40,799 nt of DNA, from NCBI RefSeq assembly GCF_008711525.1, contig NZ_VXKS01000024.1, positions 1 through 40,799 on the forward strand, read 5' to 3'. The position numbers were made by a program, and so were the translations under genes. This DNA is from Cysteiniphilum sp. JM-1. GTDB taxonomy: Bacteria; Pseudomonadota; Gammaproteobacteria; Francisellales; Francisellaceae. Positions 8,893 to 16,809 of the stretch are shown one piece after another. The notes beneath the pieces are model-generated. The model ran no database searches, was not told the DNA's origin, and was given only the letters and a program-made list of their open reading frames with translations. How positions within the stretch are numbered: position 1 is the stretch's first letter; every line of letters starts with the position of its first letter.

Positions 8893-9688
8893 AAAGCCAG
8901 ATTATCGTGGGTTTGTTGTCTATGATGAGATAGAGAACAACACGTGGCAAACACTCATGGAAGCGCAACTTAAGATTATTCAAGGGCGAGCTTGTGATGA
9001 GTATTTAAAGGGCTTGGAATTTCTTAATTTTCCAGTTAATCGTATTCCACAGATCCCTGATGTTAATGAAAAACTGCAGAAGGTCACGGGGTGGGCTGTG
9101 GAGCCAGTACCTGCATTGATTGGCTTTGATCGCTTTTTTAAATTATTATCTGAGCGTAAATTTCCGTGTGCAACCTTTATTCGCATGCCAGAGGAGCTTA
9201 AATATTTACAAGAGCCTGATATATTTCATGAGCTATTTGGTCATTGTCCAATGTTGGCTCATCCGGTTTATGCTGACTTTATGCAGCGTTATGGAGAACT
9301 AGGTGTTGGGCAAACACCGGATGTTCAAAGATTGTTGGCGCGCTTTTATTGGTTTACTGTTGAGTTTGGTTTGATTAATACCCCAGAGGGATTGCGTTGT
9401 TATGGCGGTGGGATTTTATCATCAATGGGTGAGACGGTTTATGCGTTGGAAGACCCTAAGGTGCGTTATGAGCGATTTGATGCTTTAAATATATTAAGAA
9501 CGCCATATCGCATTGATATTTATCAACCGGTTTATTATATCGTCCACTCTTATGAGAGTATTTATAACGTACTAAAGGACGATTTTATTGATTTAATTAA
9601 AAAATCGCAGAGCTTGCCTGAATTTAGAGCGCTGTTTCCCAAAAAGGAAAAGCCTTTGGAAAATGAAGGACTTGAGTTGATTGAATAA
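8864..9688 (+). CDS. phhA: Phenylalanine 4-monooxygenase (hydroxylase)
   Basis: 274 aa with the start chosen, typical for the single-domain bacterial enzyme. It hydroxylates Phe to Tyr using tetrahydropterin, Fe(II) and O2. The 2-His-1-carboxylate triad is His122 and His127 (EPDIFHELFGHCPML) and Glu167 (WFTVEFGL), with the spacing of human PAH. There is no N-terminal ACT regulatory domain. The ATG at 8864 has AGGGAG at 8851-8856 seven bases upstream; the in-frame ATG at 8858 is too close to that site, and 8810 has no ribosome site. It overlaps fahA by 29 bp, so it is in the same operon. Confidence 0.94.
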   Translation: MKTNSKYVSKKPDYRGFVVYDEIENNTWQTLMEAQLKIIQGRACDEYLKGLEFLNFPVNRIPQIPDVNEKLQKVTGWAVEPVPALIGFDRFFKLLSERKFPCATFIRMPEELKYLQEPDIFHELFGHCPMLAHPVYADFMQRYGELGVGQTPDVQRLLARFYWFTVEFGLINTPEGLRCYGGGILSSMGETVYALEDPKVRYERFDALNILRTPYRIDIYQPVYYIVHSYESIYNVLKDDFIDLIKKSQSLPEFRALFPKKEKPLENEGLELIE

Positions 9689-9724
9689 CTCCAGTGAGTA
9701 AAAGGCGCTAGGTAGTTGATGTGA

Positions 9725-9743
9725 GGGCGTATGCAATACGCCC
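9725..9743. repeat. Dispersed palindromic repeat, GGGCGTAT/ATACGCCC family
   Basis: A perfect copy, GGGCGTATGCAATACGCCC, in the 85-bp gap between phhA and phhB. It lies inside what is probably one transcript, so it would form an mRNA hairpin between the hydroxylase and its cofactor-recycling enzyme. Confidence 0.85.
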
Positions 9744-9773
9744 CTACGATTTTTGAAAGGTTAAGGAAATGTT

Positions 9774-10109
9774 ATGGAAAATTTACTAGATAAGAAATGC
9801 CAAGTTTGTGAGTATGGTGACTTTACACCATTTACAAAAGTTGAAGCACAAAGCTACTTACAGAAGTTGCCATTATGGCAGTTAAGTGTATGTGGCAAGA
9901 AAATAACACGCATATTTGAATTTAAAGGCTTTTATAAAACCATGGCATTTGTCAATGCCGTGGCATGGGTTGCCAATAGTGAAGGGCATCACCCAGATCT
10001 AGAGGTCAGTTTCAATCGTTGTGTGGTGCATTTTACAACACATGCCGTTGATGGCTTGACGGAAAATGATTTTATTTGTGCCGCTAAAGTTGATGCTCTG
10101 CTAGTTTAA
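9774..10109 (+). CDS. phhB: Pterin-4a-carbinolamine dehydratase
   Basis: 111 aa, the normal size of the PCD/DCoH family. It dehydrates the 4a-hydroxytetrahydropterin made by phenylalanine hydroxylase, so that the cofactor can be recycled. The active-site signature SEGHHPDLEVSFNRC, with H-x(n)-H and Asp further on (THAVDGLTENDF), is intact. Its position right after phhA confirms the role. AAGGAA lies a few bases upstream of the ATG. It is separated from phhA by a palindromic repeat but is likely in the same transcript. Confidence 0.93.
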   Translation: MENLLDKKCQVCEYGDFTPFTKVEAQSYLQKLPLWQLSVCGKKITRIFEFKGFYKTMAFVNAVAWVANSEGHHPDLEVSFNRCVVHFTTHAVDGLTENDFICAAKVDALLV

Positions 10110-10152
10110 TTGCTGAATATGTAATGAATCAAGAATAAGTTGCAATGCCTGG

Positions 10153-10222
10153 CACCTCTCCCCTTGTGGGATTGCTCGTGCAGCTTAAGCTGCGCGGGTG
10201 AGGGGTAGTTGAAGTTTAACTT
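10153..10222. repeat. 70-bp palindromic dispersed element, copy 1
   Basis: Contains CCCCTTGTGGGATTGCTC, an inner hairpin GTGCAGC-TTAA-GCTGCGC, then GGGTGAGGGG and GTTGAAGTTTAACT. A second copy with the same order occurs at 22168-22235, with differences that largely preserve the inner stem. This looks like a small mobile palindromic element. It shares the 238-bp gap 10110-10347 with another repeat; no gene is seen in that gap. Confidence 0.8.
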
Positions 10223-10265
10223 ATCTTTGCATTATTACTACATGTCTGAGGGTGTATAGATACAA

Positions 10266-10284
10266 GGGCGTATGCAATACGCCT
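10266..10284. repeat. Dispersed palindromic repeat, GGGCGTAT family
   Basis: GGGCGTATGCAATACGCCT, one base off the perfect palindrome at 9725, upstream of the amino-acid dehydrogenase gene. Confidence 0.8.
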
Positions 10285-10347
10285 CCTACGGTTAGAAAAG
10301 GAAATTTTAGTAAAGTTTAAAAAGCAAAAGGAATAAAGGGAATAAAA

Positions 10348-11655
10348 ATGAATTTAACGGATTTTCAAAATAGTGTGGTTGATCGTTTACAGCATTTCTC
10401 ACAACAGGAACCAGAGATTACTTTTCAGTGGAAAGACAAGCGATCTACGGCACGTGGGTTTTTAGTGATTAACTCGTTGCGTGGCAATGCCGCAGGTGGT
10501 GGCACACGCGTGCATGAGCACATTACTTTAGAAGAGGTGACGACATTAGCTAAAATCATGGAGATTAAATTTGCGCTATCAGGACCGGCAATTGGCGGGG
10601 CTAAAACAGGTATTCGTATCGACCCAGATCACCCTGAGAAATATGCGATTCTTGAGCGCTGGTATGAAGCCATTCGCCCACTATTGACGGAGTATTATGG
10701 CACCGGTAGTGATTTAAATACTGATATTCATAAGATTAACCATTTGCTGCGTGGTTTGGGGATTGATAACTCGCAGCAAGGAATTATTCATGCCTTTTGT
10801 CAAGGGGATCACTTTAGAACGCAAGAAGCTTATCACAATATGCATTTGCTAAATGCCAGTGTTAAAGTGGGGCAGGCAGATATTAAACTTGCTGAAATGG
10901 TCACAGGTTTTGGTGTGGCGCAAACGGCTATTGCTTATTATCATGCGCGCAATGAAAGTATTCAGAATAAACGTATTTATATTCAAGGTGCGGGCAATGT
11001 AGGTGCAGCTGCTGCTTTTTATTTGCATCAGGCAGGCGCTCTAATTATTGCTATGACTGATCGAGATGCAGGGGTGATTCGTGATAAAGGGTTAAGCGAG
11101 CAGGAAATTAATCAAGTTGTTAAAAGCCGCAGAGTGCTTAATGTATTAACCGATAATCTGACGCATCAACAGTTTAACCAACAACTAGTATCCGCGAATA
11201 TTGATGTATTAATCCCTGCAGCTGGATCTAATATTATTGATAAAAATTTCATTGATCAAATGCAAAAATCAGGACTTGAGCTTATTGCATGTGGTGCAAA
11301 CCATCCGTTTGTTGAAAGTGAATATTGTTATGGGCTTTGCTCGCAATACTTGGATGGTAAACTTGCAGTGGTGCCTGATTTCCTTGCCAATATGGGTATG
11401 GCGCGAACCTTTTATACGATGATGTCAACGCCTGAAGATAAAATATCAGTTGATTATATTTTTGAAGATATAAAAGCCATTATGCATAATGCGATAGACA
11501 AAGCGTTTACGATGACTGGTGGACGCTTACTCACCGCGAGCCTTTATGATCTTGCGTTAACGAATATTGATTTACCAGATAAAACAGCTAATTTCCTAAA
11601 GCAGTCGGCTAAGAAAAACCAAGACAACCACACACCAGGCATTGCAATCCTTTAG
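10348..11655 (+). CDS. Glu/Leu/Phe/Val-family amino acid dehydrogenase
   Basis: 435 aa. An ELFV dehydrogenase that oxidatively deaminates an amino acid to its 2-oxo acid. The catalytic lysine is Lys86 in GGAKTGIRID, followed by GTGSDLNTDI for substrate and cofactor. The Rossmann nucleotide site is IYIQGAGNVGAAAAFYL (about 210-226), with an acidic Asp238 at the end of the second strand, favouring NAD+. It is longer than Bacillus leucine dehydrogenase (about 364 aa). Next to Phe/Tyr catabolic genes, and with no tyrosine aminotransferase in the cluster, it might supply 4-hydroxyphenylpyruvate from tyrosine, but leucine or other branched substrates are equally possible. AGGGA lies upstream of the ATG. 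It ends 16 bp from the convergent TfuA gene. Confidence 0.85.
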   Translation: MNLTDFQNSVVDRLQHFSQQEPEITFQWKDKRSTARGFLVINSLRGNAAGGGTRVHEHITLEEVTTLAKIMEIKFALSGPAIGGAKTGIRIDPDHPEKYAILERWYEAIRPLLTEYYGTGSDLNTDIHKINHLLRGLGIDNSQQGIIHAFCQGDHFRTQEAYHNMHLLNASVKVGQADIKLAEMVTGFGVAQTAIAYYHARNESIQNKRIYIQGAGNVGAAAAFYLHQAGALIIAMTDRDAGVIRDKGLSEQEINQVVKSRRVLNVLTDNLTHQQFNQQLVSANIDVLIPAAGSNIIDKNFIDQMQKSGLELIACGANHPFVESEYCYGLCSQYLDGKLAVVPDFLANMGMARTFYTMMSTPEDKISVDYIFEDIKAIMHNAIDKAFTMTGGRLLTASLYDLALTNIDLPDKTANFLKQSAKKNQDNHTPGIAIL

Positions 11656-11671
11656 TCGTCTAATCCACTTC

Positions 11672-12772
11672 CTAAAACCCATAATTAAGCTGATGCTCGC
11701 AAGCATAAGCATTGGCAAGACGCTTGATGAGTAACAGGTTTCTAAAGGTGGTTTCAACAAGGTTCATATCGAGTTTTTTATCAATACACCACTGTTTAAA
11801 GACCTCACCATCATTCAGTCCAAGGTTTAAACGAATGATATTAAGTGAACGCATAAAGCCAAGATCGGTTAATGCGATGCCTGTATGCTTTAATTGACGT
11901 AGTGCAAACTCACAGATATTGATTGACCAATGCGTAAGCTTGTGAAGTTCTTGCGCTTCATGAGAAACCTTTAAATCAGAATGTTTAAGATAATCTTTAT
12001 CCTGCATTTCCTGCATTTCTTGCAAAACAAATAAAAGAGCGGCAAATTCACCACTGCAAAAGGTGTCTTGTTTTAGTTTGTTAAGTGGAATAGTTGATGG
12101 CGTTGTAAACGATGTAATCTCTTGTATTTTTGCCTTATTGATAATGTCAGCTAATTGCGTAATACACTGATAGGCATCGTTATATTTTGCATTAACATAA
12201 TGCGTTTTAAGCAGGTTAAAGGCATCAGCGGTTAACGTGCTTTGTAAAGCCTGCCAAGTGCGACGTTTATAAAAGATATTATGTGTACTATTAAAAAGCT
12301 CATGAGCAGCTTGCTGTGTGCATAATTCATTTTTGATAAGAGCATCACAGGTTGCGCGAATATTAATGCTGGGAATCGTTTGTATCATGTTATCACCCAA
12401 TCGATAGTAGTTTATTGCGACCTCACTATCATCATCGGTGATATTGTTTTTATAACATTCATAGGCAAAGCCAAAGCCAATCATGCCAAACACATCAAGC
12501 TCAGCAGCACGCAAAGCACCCATTGATGAGGCACCAATAACGGTAATCCCTTTCTCAAGTGCACAAAGGATTTCTTTATGCCAAACTGAGTTGGTGAAAT
12601 CAAAATTGCCATCAATAAGAATAATCATGTTACTCTCTGGAATGACGCGCAATATATCGCCTGTTTTTGCCGAAGTGTGTAGGCGTGCATGTGGCAGGTT
12701 CGTTTTAATCTCAGCATGCGTGATGCTTGTCTCAGCAAAAATATCGATCTGAAGTTTGGTTAGATCAAGCAT
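11672..12772 (-). CDS. TfuA-like protein (YcaO partner)
   Basis: 366 aa. The N-terminal 150 residues carry the TfuA core: ILIDGNF, then GASSMGALRAAELDVFGM, then ITDDDSEVAINYY. TfuA proteins assist YcaO enzymes in backbone modification of peptides and proteins, best shown for thioamide formation, possibly by delivering sulfur. The C-terminal 200 residues are helical and not recognised. I start at the ATG at 12772 because AGGAGGT (12781-12787) sits eight bases ahead; an upstream TTG at 12778 is weaker. The gene overlaps the YcaO stop by 8 bp, so the two are translationally coupled. Its stop faces the dehydrogenase gene. Confidence 0.85.
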   Translation of the reverse strand: MLDLTKLQIDIFAETSITHAEIKTNLPHARLHTSAKTGDILRVIPESNMIILIDGNFDFTNSVWHKEILCALEKGITVIGASSMGALRAAELDVFGMIGFGFAYECYKNNITDDDSEVAINYYRLGDNMIQTIPSINIRATCDALIKNELCTQQAAHELFNSTHNIFYKRRTWQALQSTLTADAFNLLKTHYVNAKYNDAYQCITQLADIINKAKIQEITSFTTPSTIPLNKLKQDTFCSGEFAALLFVLQEMQEMQDKDYLKHSDLKVSHEAQELHKLTHWSINICEFALRQLKHTGIALTDLGFMRSLNIIRLNLGLNDGEVFKQWCIDKKLDMNLVETTFRNLLLIKRLANAYACEHQLNYGF

Positions 12773-13811
12773 TATCAAGCACCTCCTGTTTGACCAAAAT
12801 GGATTTTAAAAAGGTGAGTTTCTCGCTGTGGTAAACATGAATAAGCGCATCTTGTTGGGCTTTGTGAAGAGCGTCCTTAAGTAGCGCTAGTGCCTCAGTT
12901 ATGCTGTTGGTGTTATGCTCAGAGATTTCATTAAAGCTGATTTCATAAGCGTCCGAGTTAAGCTTAAGGTTTGATTTTTCGTAAGCATGTTTAAATAAAT
13001 CATCACGAGACCCGGCAATGGTGGTAACTTTGGATTGGATGGCTTCAGTCAGTGCACGATTAAGAGCTATCTCTTTGTTAAGATGTGCGCCATAGCCTGA
13101 GAAAACCATTTGATTGGCTGTTTTATCTTTGCTTTGGATTAAGCAACCAATGACGGGGATGCCATAAGGGTTCGGATAATACTTTAATTCAACATGATGA
13201 AGTAGGGCGATTTTGTCATAAAAGATATGCTCAATATCAAGTTTGAATTGTTGATTCTTTAAAGCAGTGCTTTTGCGTTCAATGCACTCCAGTAAGCTGT
13301 GCACTAGAGCCTCATCATAACTATTACCTGATGCAATGCCTGTGGTGTCCGTGGCTTGAATCACAACATCGGGGTGCCCCGAGTCAATCGATATGAATTG
13401 AAAGGGAACATAATAGTTTTGATTGCTTAGAAAGCTTTTACTTTGGCACCAGTTATGCTCTTTATCGTCTTGGTAAACAATATTGCTAGAGAGTTGATTG
13501 GGTGAAATAAAGTGATTGTTTTGCTCAAATCGCTTGTCATATAACTCAGCCTTAACTTCTTCAGCAAAGTATAGCTCTAGTGCTTCCATATAAGCGCTGA
13601 CTTTTGCAGCGTCATGTGAAAATGACTTGCCTTGACTGGTTGATAACGATTTACCTAATGGGCGAATGGAGGTGTATACAGGGATTTTGCTATCATCAAG
13701 ATCAGTTAAATTAGCCAGACGGGTAATCTTTGCTTGCGGTAAATAAGCTTTAATGACTGCAAGGGTCTCGCTAGGTGTTTTAATGCGTAGTGCGCTATCT
13801 AAAGTCGACAT
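12765..13811 (-). CDS. YcaO-family ATP-dependent cyclodehydratase/thioamide synthase-like protein
   Basis: About 348 aa. It shows YcaO ATP/Mg-binding elements in order: AKVSAYMEALELYFAEE, then ATDTTGIASGNSYDEALVHS, then LLECIERKS, and the late ALTEAIQSK with GSRDD. YcaO enzymes phosphorylate a peptide amide and so make azolines, thioamides or amidines. Paired with TfuA, as here, the known outcome is thioamidation of a ribosomal peptide or of a protein such as methyl-coenzyme M reductase. No precursor peptide, dehydrogenase or exporter is next to it. The start is uncertain: ATG 13811 is used, a GTG at 13829 is also in frame, and neither has a strong ribosome site. Confidence 0.87.
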   Translation of the reverse strand: MSTLDSALRIKTPSETLAVIKAYLPQAKITRLANLTDLDDSKIPVYTSIRPLGKSLSTSQGKSFSHDAAKVSAYMEALELYFAEEVKAELYDKRFEQNNHFISPNQLSSNIVYQDDKEHNWCQSKSFLSNQNYYVPFQFISIDSGHPDVVIQATDTTGIASGNSYDEALVHSLLECIERKSTALKNQQFKLDIEHIFYDKIALLHHVELKYYPNPYGIPVIGCLIQSKDKTANQMVFSGYGAHLNKEIALNRALTEAIQSKVTTIAGSRDDLFKHAYEKSNLKLNSDAYEISFNEISEHNTNSITEALALLKDALHKAQQDALIHVYHSEKLTFLKSILVKQEVLDNA

Positions 13812-14432
13812 ATTATGCGTGTCTTTCACTATATTAAGAAGTGATCATTATACATGAGTTATAAACAACCTTTATAACTAAACTGGCAAAAGCTTGAAGT
13901 TAGTTGTTTTATAAGGGTTTGGTAAATGTTGAAAATATGAAAAAATGGTTGGAGTTCAACGCTGATCCTTGCCGTGTATTCCGTTGCTTGCTAACTGGGG
14001 GAGGGGCAGTTTCGCGGCAGATTGATTGGGGATCAATCTCATTCGCTGAACTCATGACTCGAGTATAACGATCATTAATGTCTAAACAAGCAAAAAGTTG
14101 CAGAAAGACCTTAAATACCAGTAAAAAAAGTGAATATGATCGTAATCTAATCTTTTTTGCATTGATTGTTGATCGTTTTGCAGTCTGTATTATATTGCAC
14201 CGCAAAATAAAAATACAAACGACTATCAGCATTCCTATGTTGATAGTCATTCGCGAACACTGCCCCCAGTGTTATTGCCCCCACGCTAATTTTTAAAATC
14301 TAGCAAGCAAGTTTCTTGGTGAAGAAACAAAGATAAACGGATGGTAGCATGCAATTTCATTTATGGCAATAAAGTTATCTGATAAATCTCATTTTAATTT
14401 TAATTCAATCAGCTACTTATCGCTCTTATGCT
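13812..14432. other. 620-bp gap between YcaO and the lipid-transport operon
   Basis: No convincing protein gene. Visible structure: a hairpin with arms AGATTGAT and ATCAATCT at 14019-14039; a G-rich patch at about 13997-14006 flanked by AACTG/CAGTT; and three short hairpins at 14221-14328. A 43-codon plus-strand frame (13937-14068, starting MKKWLEFNADPCRVF) exists without a ribosome site. The larger minus-strand frame across 13909-14250 looks random in composition. Confidence 0.5.
14221..14248 (-). terminator. Strong hairpin, possible terminator of the MCE operon
   Basis: Arms GACTATCAGCAT and ATGTTGATAGTC form a 12-bp stem (one G-T pair) with a 4-base loop. Read on the minus strand, it is followed by GTTTGTATTTTTATTTT, a T-rich tail that fits a Rho-independent terminator about 185 nt after the lipoprotein gene. 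Further hairpins follow at 14256-14273 (AACACTG/CAGTGTT) and 14311-14328 (GTTTCTT/AAGAAAC), which a single terminator does not explain. Confidence 0.5.
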
Positions 14433-15101
14433 TTAATTACTCGTGTTATTTGAGAGTGGTTGAGTGATAAGCCAATCGTTCAGTGCTTTAGATAAATCTG
14501 CAGCAAGCTCGTTAGTGGCGTTAGCAAAGCTCTTGGCATTTGCCTCAGCTGATTTGTTTAAAGTAAATGTCTTAATGGCAACAGCTTGACCACTATTGGC
14601 ATTTGTTAGCGTGAAGCTCACAGATAGAATGACATTGCTTTCATTGGCTTTGATGACTTGAGTGAGTTGGTTTAGGTTACCTGTTAATCGATAATCAGCG
14701 TACCCAATAAAATTACTCGAAACGATATTCTTAAAACTTTGATAGCCTTGCAGGCTTTGCAGTAAATTTTTACTAAGCATCTGCTCAGGATCAGCTGCCC
14801 ATAAGTTATGTGTGTAGCTTGCCAATTCATAATTATTTTCACGATAGTACATTTGGGTTGAGTTGTATGGCTGATCTGCCGTTAAAGGCGCGATAAACAG
14901 TGTCAAATCAAATCGTTTTTCAGTTTTTTGAATTGTTGATTCAGTGCCGGTGGCATTACGTGTCATTTGTAAGTTTGGTGCAATAATCTCATATTGTTTA
15001 ACTTCAGGACTTTTTACTGGGGATAAAATACCACAGCTGGTGATGATGCTAACACTTGTTACAATGCTTAATATTTTAAGAAGTCGAGTAGGTCTATACA
15101 T
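14433..15101 (-). CDS. ABC transport auxiliary lipoprotein (PqiC/YmbA-like)
   Basis: 222 aa. The N-terminus is a lipoprotein signal: MYRPTRLLKILSIVTS, then SIITSC with the lipidated Cys23. The mature part (ALS-type domain, about 35-215) fits the auxiliary lipoproteins that accompany MCE transporters, probably at the outer membrane. It is the last gene of an MlaE-MlaF-MlaD-lipoprotein operon, with the start overlapping the MlaD stop by one base and AGGAGA six bases upstream of the ATG. The lipoprotein probably docks the MCE protein for phospholipid movement across the periplasm. Family assignment rests on context plus overall features. Confidence 0.78.
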   Translation of the reverse strand: MYRPTRLLKILSIVTSVSIITSCGILSPVKSPEVKQYEIIAPNLQMTRNATGTESTIQKTEKRFDLTLFIAPLTADQPYNSTQMYYRENNYELASYTHNLWAADPEQMLSKNLLQSLQGYQSFKNIVSSNFIGYADYRLTGNLNQLTQVIKANESNVILSVSFTLTNANSGQAVAIKTFTLNKSAEANAKSFANATNELAADLSKALNDWLITQPLSNNTSN

Positions 15102-16009
15102 TATTGTTCTCCTGGGCCAGGCTTCCTTGGCAATTCACCACGCACAAGGATAGATGGGTTTTGATTTATTTTCTTTAATAGGTCAGATAGCTGAACGGAT
15201 GTTTCGTTAATATTGTTAAGCGTTTGCGCAAGCTGAGGTAATAAAATATTATTAACCCCTTGTAGGGTTTGATTGTTAAAGCTGGTAATTGCTTTACTGA
15301 CATCTTCAGAGGCGCGGGCAACTGCTTTTGAACCATGGTTAATGTTGTGAGCAATCTGGTCAAGCTCGGCAGAGCTTTTGGCAGCATTTTTTAATATGAT
15401 GTTTAATGACTCAATACTTTGATGAATATTTTGGCTACTAGTGGCAAGCGAGTTAGAAATATCTTCAACGTTGCTAACGATATGATTTATTTTTTGAACA
15501 TTGTCATCACTGATGATCTTAGCGACACGTGTTGAGATCAAAGTGACTTGTTCAGCAACCGTGCTCATTTGGTTAACAATATTTGTTAAAAACGAAGGCT
15601 TGGTTTTAACCACTGGAAACGGTGGCGCATCTTGAGGTTTAACAATGTATTGATTTGGGTCACTTGAGAGAGATAAGGTAATAAATACTTGACCGGTAAT
15701 CCCTTGTGGCACCAAGCTTGCATAGGTTGTATTGTAAATGGGGATTCCTTGTTGAATTTGCATAACGACAATGACAATGCTGGGATTCTGTTTGTCGATA
15801 TTAATGCTTTCGACCTTGCCGACATTAACACCATTGTAATTAATTGCGGCATTGACATTTAATCCCGTCACGGACTCATTAAAGCGTGCGATATAAGTGT
15901 CATATTTGATATCTTTTAAGCCAAAAGCAAGCCAAAATCCAATAAAGATCATCACTATGGTGGTAATGATAATAAACAAACCTGCAACAAAGTAACGATT
16001 GTTTTTCAT
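15101..16009 (-). CDS. MCE-domain protein, MlaD-like substrate-binding component
   Basis: 302 aa. One N-terminal transmembrane anchor (about 7-30, GLFIIITTIVMIFIGFW) precedes a single MCE domain (about 38-118) with the typical VTGLNVNAAINYNGVNVGKV and the LVPQGITGQVFITLSL hallmark. Residues about 140-280 form a long polar helical region with repeated Asn/Ser/Thr heptads, as in the coiled-coil tails of longer MCE proteins. E. coli MlaD is only about 183 aa, so this is the long-tail type. It forms a periplasmic ring bringing lipids to the MlaE/MlaF pump. Confidence 0.88.
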   Translation of the reverse strand: MKNNRYFVAGLFIIITTIVMIFIGFWLAFGLKDIKYDTYIARFNESVTGLNVNAAINYNGVNVGKVESINIDKQNPSIVIVVMQIQQGIPIYNTTYASLVPQGITGQVFITLSLSSDPNQYIVKPQDAPPFPVVKTKPSFLTNIVNQMSTVAEQVTLISTRVAKIISDDNVQKINHIVSNVEDISNSLATSSQNIHQSIESLNIILKNAAKSSAELDQIAHNINHGSKAVARASEDVSKAITSFNNQTLQGVNNILLPQLAQTLNNINETSVQLSDLLKKINQNPSILVRGELPRKPGPGEQ

Positions 16010-16011
16010 GG

Positions 16012-16806
16012 CTATGATCCTAGTATTGTTTTTTCTTCTTTAGTGGTTTTAGCACCATTAAAGAAATTATTAAGGTTTTCATATTGTGTCATTTTAGCAG
16101 CATTCTCAACGCTATCATGAATAAGGATGCGCTTTTGATCAATATAGACGACTTCATCAACAATGCGCCAGATACTTTCTAAATCATGGGTAATCATAAT
16201 AATAGAGAGATTCAAATCCTGCTTTAATTTTAAAATCAATTGATCCAGTTCATAAGTGGAGTGTGGATCAAGACCTGCTGAAGGTTCATCAAGAAATATA
16301 ATCTCAGGATCAAGTGCTAAAGTGCGTGCAAGTGCTACGCGCTTAAGCATTCCGCCACTTAATTGCGAGGGGTATTTAGCATAAGCATCTTCGAATAAAC
16401 CAACCATTTTAAGTTTTAAGCGTGCCAGATCAATGACAATATCACGGCTGAAACTGGTGTACTCTTGCAAAGGAAACATGACATTCTCAAGTGCAGTTAA
16501 GGCGCTAAAGAGTGCACCACCTTGAAACATCATGCCCATATGACTTGCAAACTGGCGGCGTTTTATCTCATCATCACATAGATCAGAAATTTTTTGCCCT
16601 AATAAAAAAATCTCGCCTTCAGTGACTGGCTGCAGCATCAATATTTCGCGGATTAATGTTGTTTTACCGGAGCCACTTCCTCCAATAATTGAGGTAATGC
16701 GATGGGGATAAATTGTCAGATTTAAATTTTTATGTACCCAGACGCCATCAAAGCAAGTGCCTAGGTTTTTTACTTCAATAATCGGTTGTTCTGTTATTTC
16801 CGGCAT
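16012..16806 (-). CDS. ABC transporter ATPase, MlaF-like
   Basis: 264 aa. Walker A GGSGSGKTT (about 37-45), Q-loop MMFQGGALF, signature LSGGMLKRVALARTLA, Walker B IIFLDEPSAGLDP and the switch histidine in MITHDLES are all intact. GMLKRVALAR is typical of the MlaF group. It energises phospholipid transport with the MlaE-like permease directly upstream. I chose the ATG at 16806, with AGGGA eight bases ahead, over the GTG at 16809 that touches the permease stop. Translational coupling within the operon is likely. Confidence 0.92.
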   Translation of the reverse strand: MPEITEQPIIEVKNLGTCFDGVWVHKNLNLTIYPHRITSIIGGSGSGKTTLIREILMLQPVTEGEIFLLGQKISDLCDDEIKRRQFASHMGMMFQGGALFSALTALENVMFPLQEYTSFSRDIVIDLARLKLKMVGLFEDAYAKYPSQLSGGMLKRVALARTLALDPEIIFLDEPSAGLDPHSTYELDQLILKLKQDLNLSIIMITHDLESIWRIVDEVVYIDQKRILIHDSVENAAKMTQYENLNNFFNGAKTTKEEKTILGS

Positions 16807-16809
16807 CAC

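Noticed and set aside
13909-14250. 113-codon minus-strand frame upstream of YcaO
   Set aside because: Composition looks random, no family, no ribosome site, and it runs through hairpins.
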